NCBI GenBank assembly: GCA_964446775.1
Contig: CAYURA010000030.1
Coordinates: forward strand, 1 to 9,703
Direction: 5' to 3'
Length of the DNA: 9,703 nt
From: GCA-002841655 sp964446775
GTDB taxonomy: Bacteria; Patescibacteriota; Patescibacteriia; Patescibacteriales; UBA12465
Part shown: piece by piece, positions 1-6,301 of the stretch
How positions within the stretch are numbered: position 1 is the first letter of the stretch
Layout: each line of letters begins with the position of its first letter
Translations under genes and position numbers: made by a program
The notes under the pieces: model-generated
The model's input: the letters and a program-made list of their open reading frames with translations, nothing else
Told to the model about the DNA's origin: nothing
The model's database searches: none

Positions 1-8
1 AGTTGATT

Positions 9-37
9 TTGACCCTAATGTCTTATTCTGTTATAAT
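9..37 (+). promoter_or_regulatory. Sigma-70-type promoter of nrdR
   Basis: A -35 box TTGACC (9-14) and a perfect -10 box TATAAT (32-37) are separated by exactly 17 bases. The -10 is preceded by TGT (29-31), which gives an extended TGn motif. The predicted transcription start is about 44, leaving a leader of about 63 bases before the nrdR ATG at 107. This is the best-formed promoter in the window. The call is from sequence only. Confidence 0.8.
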
Positions 38-45
38 TAGACCAA

Positions 46-61
46 ATACAATATTTAGTGG
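46..61. promoter_or_regulatory. NrdR box (probable autoregulatory operator)
   Basis: The 16-mer ATACAATATTTAGTGG matches the published NrdR-box consensus acaCwAtATaTwGtgt at 13 of 16 positions, including every strongly conserved position (C4, A6, A8, T9, T11, G13). It lies at about +3 to +18 from the predicted start of the nrdR transcript, where bound repressor would block initiation or clearance. NrdR boxes usually come in pairs about 31-32 bases apart, and a poorer partner lies 32 bases downstream. The box upstream of nrdR itself points to autoregulation, which is inferred. Confidence 0.6.
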
Positions 62-77
62 TAAATCTATAAGAAAA

Positions 78-94
78 CTACAAAAATATAGCAT
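78..94. promoter_or_regulatory. Weak second NrdR-box candidate
   Basis: The segment TACAAAAATATAGCA repeats the core layout of the box at 46-61 (ACAA, an A/T centre, then TAG), with its conserved C exactly 32 bases after that of the first box. Its right half is displaced by one base, so only about half of the consensus positions match in either register. The helical spacing is right for a tandem NrdR pair. The base match alone would not be convincing. Confidence 0.25.
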
Positions 95-106
95 AAAATA
101 ATTAAT

Positions 107-580
107 ATGAAATGTCCTGTTTGTTATCACGTTGACACAAAAGTTGTAGACTCAAGAGTTGCTTCAGACGGTCTCTCTATTCGGCGTCGGCGAGAATGTT
201 TAAAATGCATGTTCAGATTTTCTACTTATGAAGAAATTGAAATTTTGGATTTAATGATTTTGAAGCGTGATGGTAGGAGAGAATCATATAGTCGTGATAA
301 GTTAATGGATGGCTTAAGAAAGTCATTGGAAAAAAGACCTGTTACTAAAGATGATTTTAAAAAAATAGTTCATGGGATTGAAAGAGACCTACAAAAATTA
401 AGGAAGGGCGAGATTACTTCTTTGCAGGTTGGCCAAATTGTTATGAAGCATCTAAAGAAGACTGATCCAGTTGCCTATATTCGTTATGCTTCAGTCTATG
501 AGTCTTTTAAGGATGCTGATGAATTCCGGCGTGAATTAAATAAATTAATAAAAGTTAAGAAAAATAAAGATAAAAAATGA
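107..580 (+). CDS. nrdR: Transcriptional repressor NrdR
   Basis: NrdR is a nucleotide-sensing repressor of ribonucleotide reductase operons; it senses ATP/dATP and binds paired NrdR boxes. The 157-aa product has the full family layout and normal length. An N-terminal zinc ribbon has cysteines C3, C6, C31 and C34, with the arginine-rich stretch IRRRREC and the FSTYE signature after it. An ATP-cone covers about residues 49-139, with KRDGRRE (53-59), the KL..GL segment near 65-70 and KRP (76-78). The conserved VAYIRYASVYESFKD motif occupies 122-136. The lysine-rich tail (149-157) is probably disordered. The ATG at 107 gives the canonical MKCPVC start; there is no Shine-Dalgarno sequence. It has its own promoter and a likely operator. 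Directly downstream lies a decayed nrdG-like gene, which links the pair to deoxynucleotide synthesis. Identity is secure. Confidence 0.96.
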   Translation: MKCPVCYHVDTKVVDSRVASDGLSIRRRRECLKCMFRFSTYEEIEILDLMILKRDGRRESYSRDKLMDGLRKSLEKRPVTKDDFKKIVHGIERDLQKLRKGEITSLQVGQIVMKHLKKTDPVAYIRYASVYESFKDADEFRRELNKLIKVKKNKDKK

Positions 581-1228
581 TCCATTTGTGCAATCATGTA
601 ATTTAGCATTTATTAGGTTGAGGCTTTAGATTTCATGTTTGTTAATTAAAAGCATGTTAGAAAAAGGTCTGTCTCTAGTACAAGAGAAGGATCTTTTTTC
701 GTTTCTTAGAGAAAGAGCGGGAAAAATTGAAGGCATTGTTATTAGTAGCGATGAACTGACTTTTTAAGCTAATTAACCTAACTTTATTAAGAAAATTAAG
801 GACTTGGGCTATTTGGTAGAATTAGATACTAATGGAAATAACCCTTTAATGTTAGATAAATTAATTAAAAATAATTTAATAGATTATTGAGCGATGGGCA
901 TTAAAGCTTCATGGTAGAAATATAAAACTGTAGTTGGTGTTGAAGTAAATTTAGCTAATTTGCAAAAAAGTGTTAAAATAGTAATGTCTAGTCTATTAGC
1001 TTATCCATTCAGAGCTACTCTGGCGCCAAACTCGTATCAATTATAAGATATTAGATAAATGGGAGAAATAATTGGGAAAGTAAAATCGTGTATTTACGAA
1101 AATTTAAACCAGAAGCAGATCTAATAAATCCTGAATTTAAAAGATTATCAACTTTTAGTGATCAAGGGTTAAAATGATTGGCCATAATTATGACTCAGCA
1201 TCTTAAGGTTTATTTAGCAAAAATTTAG
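581..1228 (+). pseudogene. nrdG: Decayed radical-SAM activase of anaerobic ribonucleotide reductase (nrdG-like)
   Basis: There is no intact gene here, yet the frame starting at 654 reads as the body of an NrdG/PflA-type activating enzyme. Recognisable blocks are KIEGIVIS (where the family has the GGEPT loop next, here SDELT), PNFIKKIKDLGYLVELDTNG, NLIDY.AMGIKA (family: DYIAMDIKAP), KYKTVVGVEV, and in another frame RKFKPEADLINPEF. In-frame stops occur at 765, 774, 888, 915, 1044, 1056 and, after the frame change, 1175; most are one substitution from the expected residue. A one-base loss near 1086-1090 shifts the frame. The reading ends at a TAG (1226-1228). The radical-SAM CxxxCxxC region is missing, apart from a possible scrambled trace of CPFCxN just after the nrdR stop (581-600). 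In intact form the enzyme makes the glycyl radical on NrdD. Assignment to NrdG rather than another glycyl-radical activase rests on family patterns and the nrdR neighbour. Confidence 0.8.
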
Positions 1229-1234
1229 TATAAT
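1229..1234 (+). promoter_or_regulatory. Candidate -10 box for the 1255-5623 gene run
   Basis: A perfect TATAAT lies 20 bases before the ATG at 1255 and directly after the last stop of the pseudogene. The predicted start is about 1241, giving a leader of about 14 bases. No convincing -35 box is seen 16-18 bases upstream (AAGGTTTA region), so the promoter is plausible but weaker than those of nrdR and the tRNAs. In such AT-rich DNA a chance TATAAT is possible. Confidence 0.45.
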
Positions 1235-1254
1235 AATTAATTAGATAAAATTAT

Positions 1255-1557
1255 ATGGCCGGAAAGCAAGGCATTGACCCTCAAGAAGATAAACAAGAGG
1301 AAGACTCGTTTAATCATTTAAAAGATGGAAATAATGAAAAAATATTGATTTTAATGAAGGAAAATTTAGAATTAACTAAAGAAGTTAAGGCGATGGTTTA
1401 TCATATTAATCGTTATGTTGCTTGGCAGAGGATATTTGGCATCTTGAAGGTGTTAATAGTCTTAATACCAATTACGCTTGGTGTAATCTATTTACCTCCA
1501 ATGATTAAAGAATTATATCAACAAATTATCCCGATTCTCCAAACAAATATAAATTAA
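1255..1557 (+). CDS. Small single-span membrane protein of unknown function
   Basis: I do not recognise a named family. The 100-aa product has a hydrophilic, acidic N-terminal part (1-30), then a region rich in Glu and Lys (about 30-50, KILILMKENLELTKEVKAM) that could form a short coiled coil. One strong membrane helix spans about 60-82 (IFGILKVLIVLIPITLGVIY), followed by a short amphipathic tail. The stop lies 6 bases before the VirD4-like ATPase gene, so the two are almost certainly co-transcribed. Small proteins of this shape are often found directly before such ATPases in Patescibacteria (general knowledge, not checked). The ATPase lacks an N-terminal membrane segment, so this protein could be its separate membrane anchor; that is inference. 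The start is the only ATG that fits the gap; no Shine-Dalgarno sequence. Confidence 0.75.
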   Translation: MAGKQGIDPQEDKQEEDSFNHLKDGNNEKILILMKENLELTKEVKAMVYHINRYVAWQRIFGILKVLIVLIPITLGVIYLPPMIKELYQQIIPILQTNIN

Positions 1558-1563
1558 TTATTT

Positions 1564-3465
1564 ATGAATTATAATATAGCAGTTTTTGCGCAAACAACTT
1601 ATCGCAATCAATTTAAAAAATTTGGCATAAAAACTGACGATCGTCGTCGTCATATGTACATGATTGGGAAGACAGGCATGGGTAAGTCAACTATTTTAGA
1701 AAATATGATAGTGGATGATATTAGGGCTGGTTATGGCTTGGCAGTAGTCGATCCTCATGGTGACTTAGCTGAAAAGATTATTGAGTTTATCCCAGCAGAG
1801 AGAGTTAAGGATGTTGTCTACTTTAATCCATCTGATATGGACTATCCAATTGCCTTTAATGTCTTAGAGCAAGTAGAACCGCATTTAAGGCACTTGGTAG
1901 CTTCTGGCCTTTTAGGTGTTTTCCAAAAACTTTGGGCTGATTCTTGGGGCCCTCGTTTAGAATATATTTTACGTAATGCTATTTTAGCAATTTTAGATTT
2001 TCCTGGATCAACAATTTTAGGGGTAGTAAGAATGTTATCTGATAAAGCCTATCGCAAACGAGTGGTAGCTAATATCAAAGATCCAGTGGTTAAGGCCTTC
2101 TGGGAAAAAGAATTTGCTTCATATGCTGATAAGTTTGCTTCTGAAGCGGTTTCTCCGATACAGAATAAAGTGGGGCAGTTTCTTTCTAGTTCTTTAATGC
2201 GTAATATTATTGGCCAAGTAAAATCAACAATAAATATAAGAGAGATTATGGATAGTGGTAAAATCCTTATCATGAATTTAAGTAAAGGGCGCATTGGTGA
2301 AGATAACTCGGCCTTACTAGGGGCAATGATGATTACTAAAATACAACTTGCAGCTATGAGTAGGGTTGACATTCCTGAGAGTGAACGTAAAGATTTTTTT
2401 CTTTATATTGATGAGTTTCAAAATTTTTCAACTGACAGTTTTGCTAATATTCTATCAGAGGCTCGTAAATATCGGCTCAGTCTAATCTTAGCTCATCAAT
2501 ATATTGAACAGCTAAGTGAAAAAGTTAAACCAGCTGTATTTGGTAACGTTGGGACGATGCTTTCTTTCCGTGTTGGAGCAACTGATGCAGAAGAATTAGC
2601 CAAAGAGTATGCACCAGTATTTACTGAAGAAGACTTAGTAAATTTACCTAAATATGAAATGTATTTAAAACTCATGATTGATGGCGTGGCTTCAGCCCCT
2701 TTTTCAGCCCGTGGCTTACCTCCACTCATGCCTAGTGAAAAAACTAATAATACCGATAAAGTAATAGCTTATTCACGTGAAAAATATGCTACTTCTCGTA
2801 CTTTAGTCGAAGAGCGGATATTACGTTGGCATGAAGCTCAGGATGAAGAAGTTATAAAAAAGCAGGTAGGTGCGAGCGCAAAATATTCTCCAGATAAGCG
2901 AAAAGTTAATTCACTGAACGATCAGGCTAGAACCCAAGCCACGCCAGTATCAAGGTCAGAAAAAATAAATAGACAACAGACTGAGACTGATCAGCCCGAA
3001 GTTTCTGAACATCACGAACAAAGAAGAGAAGTGCCTATTAAAAAGGAGAAGCCCTTTTCTCCGAAGAAAGAAATGCTTGAAGAAGAAAGTGGCTATCCGG
3101 CAGTTTGTTCTCGTTGTGGTATAACTACAGCTACTGTTTTTATTCCTGATGGTGTGCGGCCAGTTTTCTGTAAAGATTGTTTGGCAATTAAACGACAAGA
3201 AAAAAAAGAAGAGACTGAAAAAAGAAAGTTAGCCAAAGAGCAGGAGCTACAAGTTTCTTATAATCAAGCTAAATCTAATGGTCCTAGCTTATCCTTGGCT
3301 GATTTGAATAAAGCTAGGCCAGTGGATTTCAAAGGCAGGCCACAGAGAGAAGAAAAGAATCACAATATAAAGGGTCAAGTTGATATTATAGATAATCAAG
3401 GGACACAAACTGGTGAGATGGCCGAGGATGAGGTAATTGATTTTTCTAGGATTTCAGACAAATGA
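1564..3465 (+). CDS. VirD4/TraG-like DNA-translocation ATPase with CxxC-x17-CxxC zinc knuckle
   Basis: The 633-aa product is a P-loop ATPase of the FtsK/HerA-VirD4 group, whose members pump DNA (or protein-DNA) at membranes. Walker A is GKTGMGKS (35-42). A conserved VVDPHGD follows (61-67), and Walker B is FFLYIDEFQNF (278-288) with D283/E284. The downstream block (RKYRLSLILAHQY, GNVGTMLSFRVG) is typical of the TraG/TrwB nucleotide-binding fold. The catalytic core ends near residue 400. Next come a long charged, probably disordered linker and a zinc motif with C515, C518, C536 and C539, separated by exactly 17 residues: the CxxC-x17-CxxC domain. A Lys/Glu-rich coiled-coil-like stretch follows (about 540-565). 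Unlike classical VirD4 there are no N-terminal membrane helices; a small membrane protein is encoded just upstream. No relaxase or mating-pore genes are visible, so a conjugation role is unproven. DNA uptake, export or defence are other possibilities. Confidence 0.88.
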   Translation: MNYNIAVFAQTTYRNQFKKFGIKTDDRRRHMYMIGKTGMGKSTILENMIVDDIRAGYGLAVVDPHGDLAEKIIEFIPAERVKDVVYFNPSDMDYPIAFNVLEQVEPHLRHLVASGLLGVFQKLWADSWGPRLEYILRNAILAILDFPGSTILGVVRMLSDKAYRKRVVANIKDPVVKAFWEKEFASYADKFASEAVSPIQNKVGQFLSSSLMRNIIGQVKSTINIREIMDSGKILIMNLSKGRIGEDNSALLGAMMITKIQLAAMSRVDIPESERKDFFLYIDEFQNFSTDSFANILSEARKYRLSLILAHQYIEQLSEKVKPAVFGNVGTMLSFRVGATDAEELAKEYAPVFTEEDLVNLPKYEMYLKLMIDGVASAPFSARGLPPLMPSEKTNNTDKVIAYSREKYATSRTLVEERILRWHEAQDEEVIKKQVGASAKYSPDKRKVNSLNDQARTQATPVSRSEKINRQQTETDQPEVSEHHEQRREVPIKKEKPFSPKKEMLEEESGYPAVCSRCGITTATVFIPDGVRPVFCKDCLAIKRQEKKEETEKRKLAKEQELQVSYNQAKSNGPSLSLADLNKARPVDFKGRPQREEKNHNIKGQVDIIDNQGTQTGEMAEDEVIDFSRISDK

Positions 3466-3468
3466 TAT

Positions 3469-4044
3469 ATGTATTTATTTTTTGATACCGAGACAACTGG
3501 TTTGCCAAAAAGTTTTAAAGCGCCAGCTTCAGACACTGATAATTGGCCACGTTTAGTCCAATTATCTTGGGCTTGGTTTGATGAACTTGGTAATGCTTGG
3601 GATCGCTATGATTATATTATCAGGCCAGATGGTTTCTCAATTCCTGAGGAGTCTACGAAAATTCATCGTATTAGTCATGAGCAAGCTTTAAATGAAGGGG
3701 TAGAGCTACTTCCAGTTTTAAAAGAATTTTCTGAACATATAAGTCGAGCCGAAAAAGTGGTGGGGCATAATGTTGATTTTGATGATAAAATTATAGCATC
3801 AGAGTTTTATCGAGCTAAAATACCTAATGTTTTAGCCACGGCAAATAAGGTTTGTACGATGAAATCTAGTGTTGATGTTTGCCGAATTGATAATGGTCGT
3901 GGTTCATATAAATGGCCGAATTTATCAGAGTTACATCGTTATCTATTCCAGGAAGATTTTGCTGAGGCTCATAATGCCATGATTGATGTTTTAGCTTGCG
4001 CCCGTTGTTTTTACGAAATTAAAAAAAGGGGGATTAATATTTAA
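3469..4044 (+). CDS. DnaQ-like DEDDh 3'-5' exonuclease
   Basis: The 191-aa product is a single-domain exonuclease of the DnaQ (DNA polymerase III epsilon) superfamily, which removes nucleotides from 3' ends using two metal ions. All five catalytic positions are visible: D6 and E8 in FFDTETTG (Exo I), D103 in VGHNVDFD (Exo II), and H168 with D173 in AEAHNAMIDV (Exo III), i.e. the DEDDh subtype. The length is that of a bare nuclease domain without the polymerase-binding tail of long epsilon subunits. The motif NWPRLVQLSW (25-34) is common in stand-alone members of this family. The gene starts 3 bases after the ATPase stop and ends 1 base before the glycosyltransferase start, so all three are one transcript. 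Substrate (DNA proofreading, repair or RNA) cannot be told from sequence. A functional link with the ATPase is suggested only by position. Confidence 0.9.
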   Translation: MYLFFDTETTGLPKSFKAPASDTDNWPRLVQLSWAWFDELGNAWDRYDYIIRPDGFSIPEESTKIHRISHEQALNEGVELLPVLKEFSEHISRAEKVVGHNVDFDDKIIASEFYRAKIPNVLATANKVCTMKSSVDVCRIDNGRGSYKWPNLSELHRYLFQEDFAEAHNAMIDVLACARCFYEIKKRGINI

Positions 4045-4045
4045 T

Positions 4046-5623
4046 ATGAATTATTTAAAAGTAGGTAAAGCCACTCATTTAACAGGAAGAGACAGGAAGC
4101 TTTATCGTTTTTTTGAGATATTACCAGGAGCCTTATCTTTCATTACTCTTTTTGGATTATTAATTATGTCTTTTCTGAAGCCTGTTTGGGTAGCTTTTTT
4201 TATCATTGCTTTCGATGTTTACTGGCTTTTAATAGTTGTTTATTTAGCCATCTACTTAATTAGTGCTTATCGCCATTTGAAGCGAAATATTAAAATAGAT
4301 TGGCGGGCTCGTTGCATAGCATTAGAACAGTCACAAGACGATGAAAATATTGCTAGCAGTTCATTGGCTAGAAGTGGAAAAAATTGGCTCGATTTATGGC
4401 AACTAATAATTTTTCCTTGTTATAATGAAGATTTAGAGATAATTAATACAGCTTTTGACTCCCTGTTAGCTGATGGGTTTCCTCCAAAACAAATGATTGT
4501 TGTTTTGGCTATGGAAATGAGAGCAGGCGAGTCGGCTTATTTTAAGGCGGAAGCAATAAAAGAAAAGTTTGCTTCTAAATTTGCCCACCTTATTACCACC
4601 TTTCATCCAGATGGCATTGATGGGGAGATAAAAGGCAAAGGATCTAATCAGTCCTGGGCAATTAGACAGGTAAAAAAAGAACTTTTGGATGAGTATAATT
4701 TTAATTATGACAATATTTTGGTGAGTGTTTTTGACATTGATACAATAATACGACCGGGTTATTTTTTTGCTTTATCACATCGCTTTCTTACAGTTGTTGA
4801 CCCTTATCGAGCTAGCTATCAACCAATTCCTGTTTATCATAATAATTTATGGGAGGCGCCTTTCTTTTCTCGAGTAGCAGCTTCTTCCAATACTTTTTGG
4901 CAAATGATGATGCAAATAAGAGAAGAACAACTTGTGACCTACTCCTCGCATTCGATGACCTTAAGAGCTTTGGTGGATATTGATTTTTGGTCAACTAATA
5001 TGGTTTCTGAAGATTCCCGTATATTCTGGCATTGCTTACTTTACTATCGTGGTGATTATCGAGTGGAACCATTATATTTTCCAGTTTCGATGGATATCAC
5101 TTTTGATCAAAATTTAAAACAGACAGCTAAGAGTCTATATAAACAACAGCGACGCTGGGCATGGGGGGCGGAGAATGTGCCATATTTAATGTTTAATACG
5201 GTCAAATTATGGAAGGAGATTGATCATAAAAAATTAGTTGGACATATTGCCACACAAATATATGGTTTTCATTCTTGGGCTACTAATGCTCTTATAATCG
5301 CGGTTATTGGTTGGATGCCAATGTTGCTTGGAGGAGATCGTTTTAATTCTAGTGTTCTTTCTGGTAATCTACCAGCTATTACTCAAATGCTCATGAGTAT
5401 TGCGATGGTTGGCTTGCTTCTATCAGCTATTGTTTCTACTCTGTTATTACCAAAAAGACCAAAAAATTATTCTTTTTTAAAAAGTATTCAGATGCTCTTA
5501 GAGTGGATCTTTATTCCTGTAACCATAATTATTTTTGGTGCTATTCCATGCCTAGATGCTCAATGGAGATTAATGCGTGGTAAATATATGGGGTTTTGGG
5601 TAACTCCTAAATCTCGGTTATAA
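4046..5623 (+). CDS. Membrane-bound family 2 glycosyltransferase
   Basis: The 525-aa product is a GT2 enzyme with a cytosolic GT-A domain between membrane helices, the layout of processive polysaccharide synthases such as cellulose or hyaluronan synthases. Two N-terminal helices lie at about 29-46 and 47-76. The GT-A domain starts at IIFPCYNE (121-128), has the metal/nucleotide-sugar DxD as FDID (229-232), the acceptor-side SED (321-323) and a QQRRW motif (367-371; family QxxRW). Three further helices lie at about 408-428, 446-468 and 484-504. It probably moves sugars from a nucleotide-sugar donor at the inner face of the membrane to a surface glycan or lipid; the sugar is unknown. It begins 1 base after the exonuclease stop. 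A G-rich AGGGGG sequence lies upstream, but about 13 bases from the ATG, too far for a normal ribosome site. Confidence 0.88.
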   Translation: MNYLKVGKATHLTGRDRKLYRFFEILPGALSFITLFGLLIMSFLKPVWVAFFIIAFDVYWLLIVVYLAIYLISAYRHLKRNIKIDWRARCIALEQSQDDENIASSSLARSGKNWLDLWQLIIFPCYNEDLEIINTAFDSLLADGFPPKQMIVVLAMEMRAGESAYFKAEAIKEKFASKFAHLITTFHPDGIDGEIKGKGSNQSWAIRQVKKELLDEYNFNYDNILVSVFDIDTIIRPGYFFALSHRFLTVVDPYRASYQPIPVYHNNLWEAPFFSRVAASSNTFWQMMMQIREEQLVTYSSHSMTLRALVDIDFWSTNMVSEDSRIFWHCLLYYRGDYRVEPLYFPVSMDITFDQNLKQTAKSLYKQQRRWAWGAENVPYLMFNTVKLWKEIDHKKLVGHIATQIYGFHSWATNALIIAVIGWMPMLLGGDRFNSSVLSGNLPAITQMLMSIAMVGLLLSAIVSTLLLPKRPKNYSFLKSIQMLLEWIFIPVTIIIFGAIPCLDAQWRLMRGKYMGFWVTPKSRL

Positions 5624-5650
5624 TGGTAACTATAAATTTTCTTATTTTTT

Positions 5651-5659
5651 TGCTATTAT
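5651..5659 (+). promoter_or_regulatory. Possible extended -10 promoter for divIC
   Basis: TGCTATTAT combines a TGn extension with the -10-like box TATTAT (5654-5659). The predicted start is about 5666, 17 bases before the divIC ATG. No -35 box is evident at the right distance (TATAAA-like sequence there). It is plausible because the 59-base gap separates divIC from the preceding gene, but read-through from upstream is equally possible. Confidence 0.35.
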
Positions 5660-5678
5660 AAAAAAAGAAGCTTTTTTT
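5660..5678 (+). terminator. Weak hairpin with T tract between glycosyltransferase and divIC
   Basis: AAAAAAAG (5660-5667) can pair with CTTTTTTT (5671-5678) around a 3-base loop. The stem is almost all A-T, so it would be a weak intrinsic terminator for the preceding operon, or simply part of the divIC leader. It overlaps the region where a divIC transcript would begin, so both roles cannot easily hold together. Confidence 0.3.
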
Positions 5679-5682
5679 ATTT

Positions 5683-6108
5683 ATGAAGAGAAACAAAAAA
5701 ATAATAAAAGACAATACTTATAACCGAAAGAAGCCAAAGTCGGCTACTTTTCATTTGCTATCTAGCCCACGCATCTTTACTATTATTGCTTTAGTTTTTA
5801 TCATTATTACTCTCATTCCTTTAGCTAAAAATTATAGTCGTCAACGATTGATAGAAAAAGAGGTGGCTGATATTTCTCAGACAATTGAAGAGTATACTGA
5901 GGGCAGTCAAGAACTACAAGAGCTTATTAAATATTTAGAGTCAGATCAGTCAATAGTGGAGCAGGCTCGTTTAAACATGGGTATGAAGAAACCAGGAGAA
6001 TCAGTGGTGGTAATCCGAGGAGATGTCTCTACTCTAGACGGACTAAATGAAGAAACTAAAGAAGAGATTGTAAATTGGAAAAAATGGTTGAAATATTTTT
6101 TTAATTAA
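5683..6108 (+). CDS. divIC: DivIC/FtsB-like septum formation protein
   Basis: The 141-aa product has the bitopic layout of the FtsB/DivIC family, a scaffold that links early and late division proteins at the septum. A basic cytosolic N-terminus (1-29) is followed by one membrane helix (about 30-48, IFTIIALVFIIITLIPLA), then a periplasmic coiled coil (about 53-88). The family signature follows: YLESDQSIVEQARLNMG (84-100), where the A-R-x-x-x-G part is diagnostic, and the KPGESVVVI strand (103-111). The C-terminus has spaced tryptophans (NWKKWLKYFF). Partners would be FtsL and FtsQ/DivIB, not encoded here. It lies alone between the glycosyltransferase run and the minus-strand tRNAs, close to the ftsEX operon. 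FtsB and DivIC are hard to separate by sequence; FtsL is less likely given the signature. Confidence 0.85.
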   Translation: MKRNKKIIKDNTYNRKKPKSATFHLLSSPRIFTIIALVFIIITLIPLAKNYSRQRLIEKEVADISQTIEEYTEGSQELQELIKYLESDQSIVEQARLNMGMKKPGESVVVIRGDVSTLDGLNEETKEEIVNWKKWLKYFFN

Positions 6109-6131
6109 AAAAACTGAAATCTATTCAGTTT
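6107..6131 (-). terminator. Rho-independent terminator of the tRNA-Gly/tRNA-Thr operon, possibly bidirectional
   Basis: AAACTGAA (6111-6118) and TTCAGTTT (6124-6131) form a perfect 8-base-pair stem with a 5-base loop. Read on the minus strand, the stem is followed by a run of seven T (6113-6107, partly in the stem), and it begins 9 bases after the 3' end of tRNA-Thr. On the plus strand it sits directly after the divIC stop and is followed only by TATAT, so it may also stop convergent divIC transcripts, less efficiently. Confidence 0.7.
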
Positions 6132-6139
6132 ATATAATG

Positions 6140-6213
6140 AGCCGAGAATGGGAATTGAACCCACAGCCTACGGTTTACGATACCGTTGCTCTACCAAATT
6201 GAGCTATCTCGGC
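6140..6213 (-). tRNA. tRNA-Thr(CGT)
   Basis: The minus strand folds into a full cloverleaf of 74 nt. The acceptor stem is GCCGAGA with TCTCGGC, the D stem GCTC/GAGC, and the anticodon stem ACGGT/ACCGT around loop ATCGTAA. The T arm is GTGGG-TTCAATT-CCCAT. The anticodon is CGT (reads ACG, threonine), with T33 and A37 in place. The discriminator is T. CCA is not encoded, so it must be added enzymatically. It follows tRNA-Gly by 7 bases on the same transcript. Confidence 0.93.
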
Positions 6214-6220
6214 TAAATTG

Positions 6221-6292
6221 AGCGGGTGAGCGGAATCGAACCGCCGTTTCCAGCTTGGGAAGCTGGCATAATAACCATTATACGACACCCGC
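6221..6292 (-). tRNA. tRNA-Gly(CCC)
   Basis: The 72-nt minus-strand cloverleaf has acceptor GCGGGTG/CACCCGC and anticodon stem CCAGC/GCTGG around loop TTCCCAA, giving anticodon CCC (reads GGG, glycine). The T arm is GGCGG-TTCGATT-CCGCT. The D stem is weak (GTAT against TTAT, with one T-T mismatch and one G-T pair). The discriminator is T as usual for glycine tRNAs; no CCA is encoded. It is the first gene of the two-tRNA operon, and its 5' end lies only about 3 bases from the predicted transcription start. Confidence 0.92.
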
Positions 6293-6301
6293 AATATATC
6301 T

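Noticed and set aside
654..1228. Alternative genetic code or stop-codon readthrough restoring the nrdG-like frame
   Set aside because: All three stop codons interrupt it, together with a frameshift, while intact neighbours use TGA and TAA only as terminal stops. No single recoding explains this; gene decay does.
2049..3198. Antisense open frames inside the VirD4-like ATPase gene, and similar ones inside the glycosyltransferase, fusion-enzyme and ftsX genes
   Set aside because: They lie wholly opposite well-supported genes, have no recognisable domains or start signals, and look like by-products of the codon composition of the sense strand.
1564..5623. Conjugative or integrative element
   Set aside because: Only a VirD4-like ATPase is present. 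No relaxase, VirB4/VirB6-type genes, integrase, direct repeats or composition change were seen.
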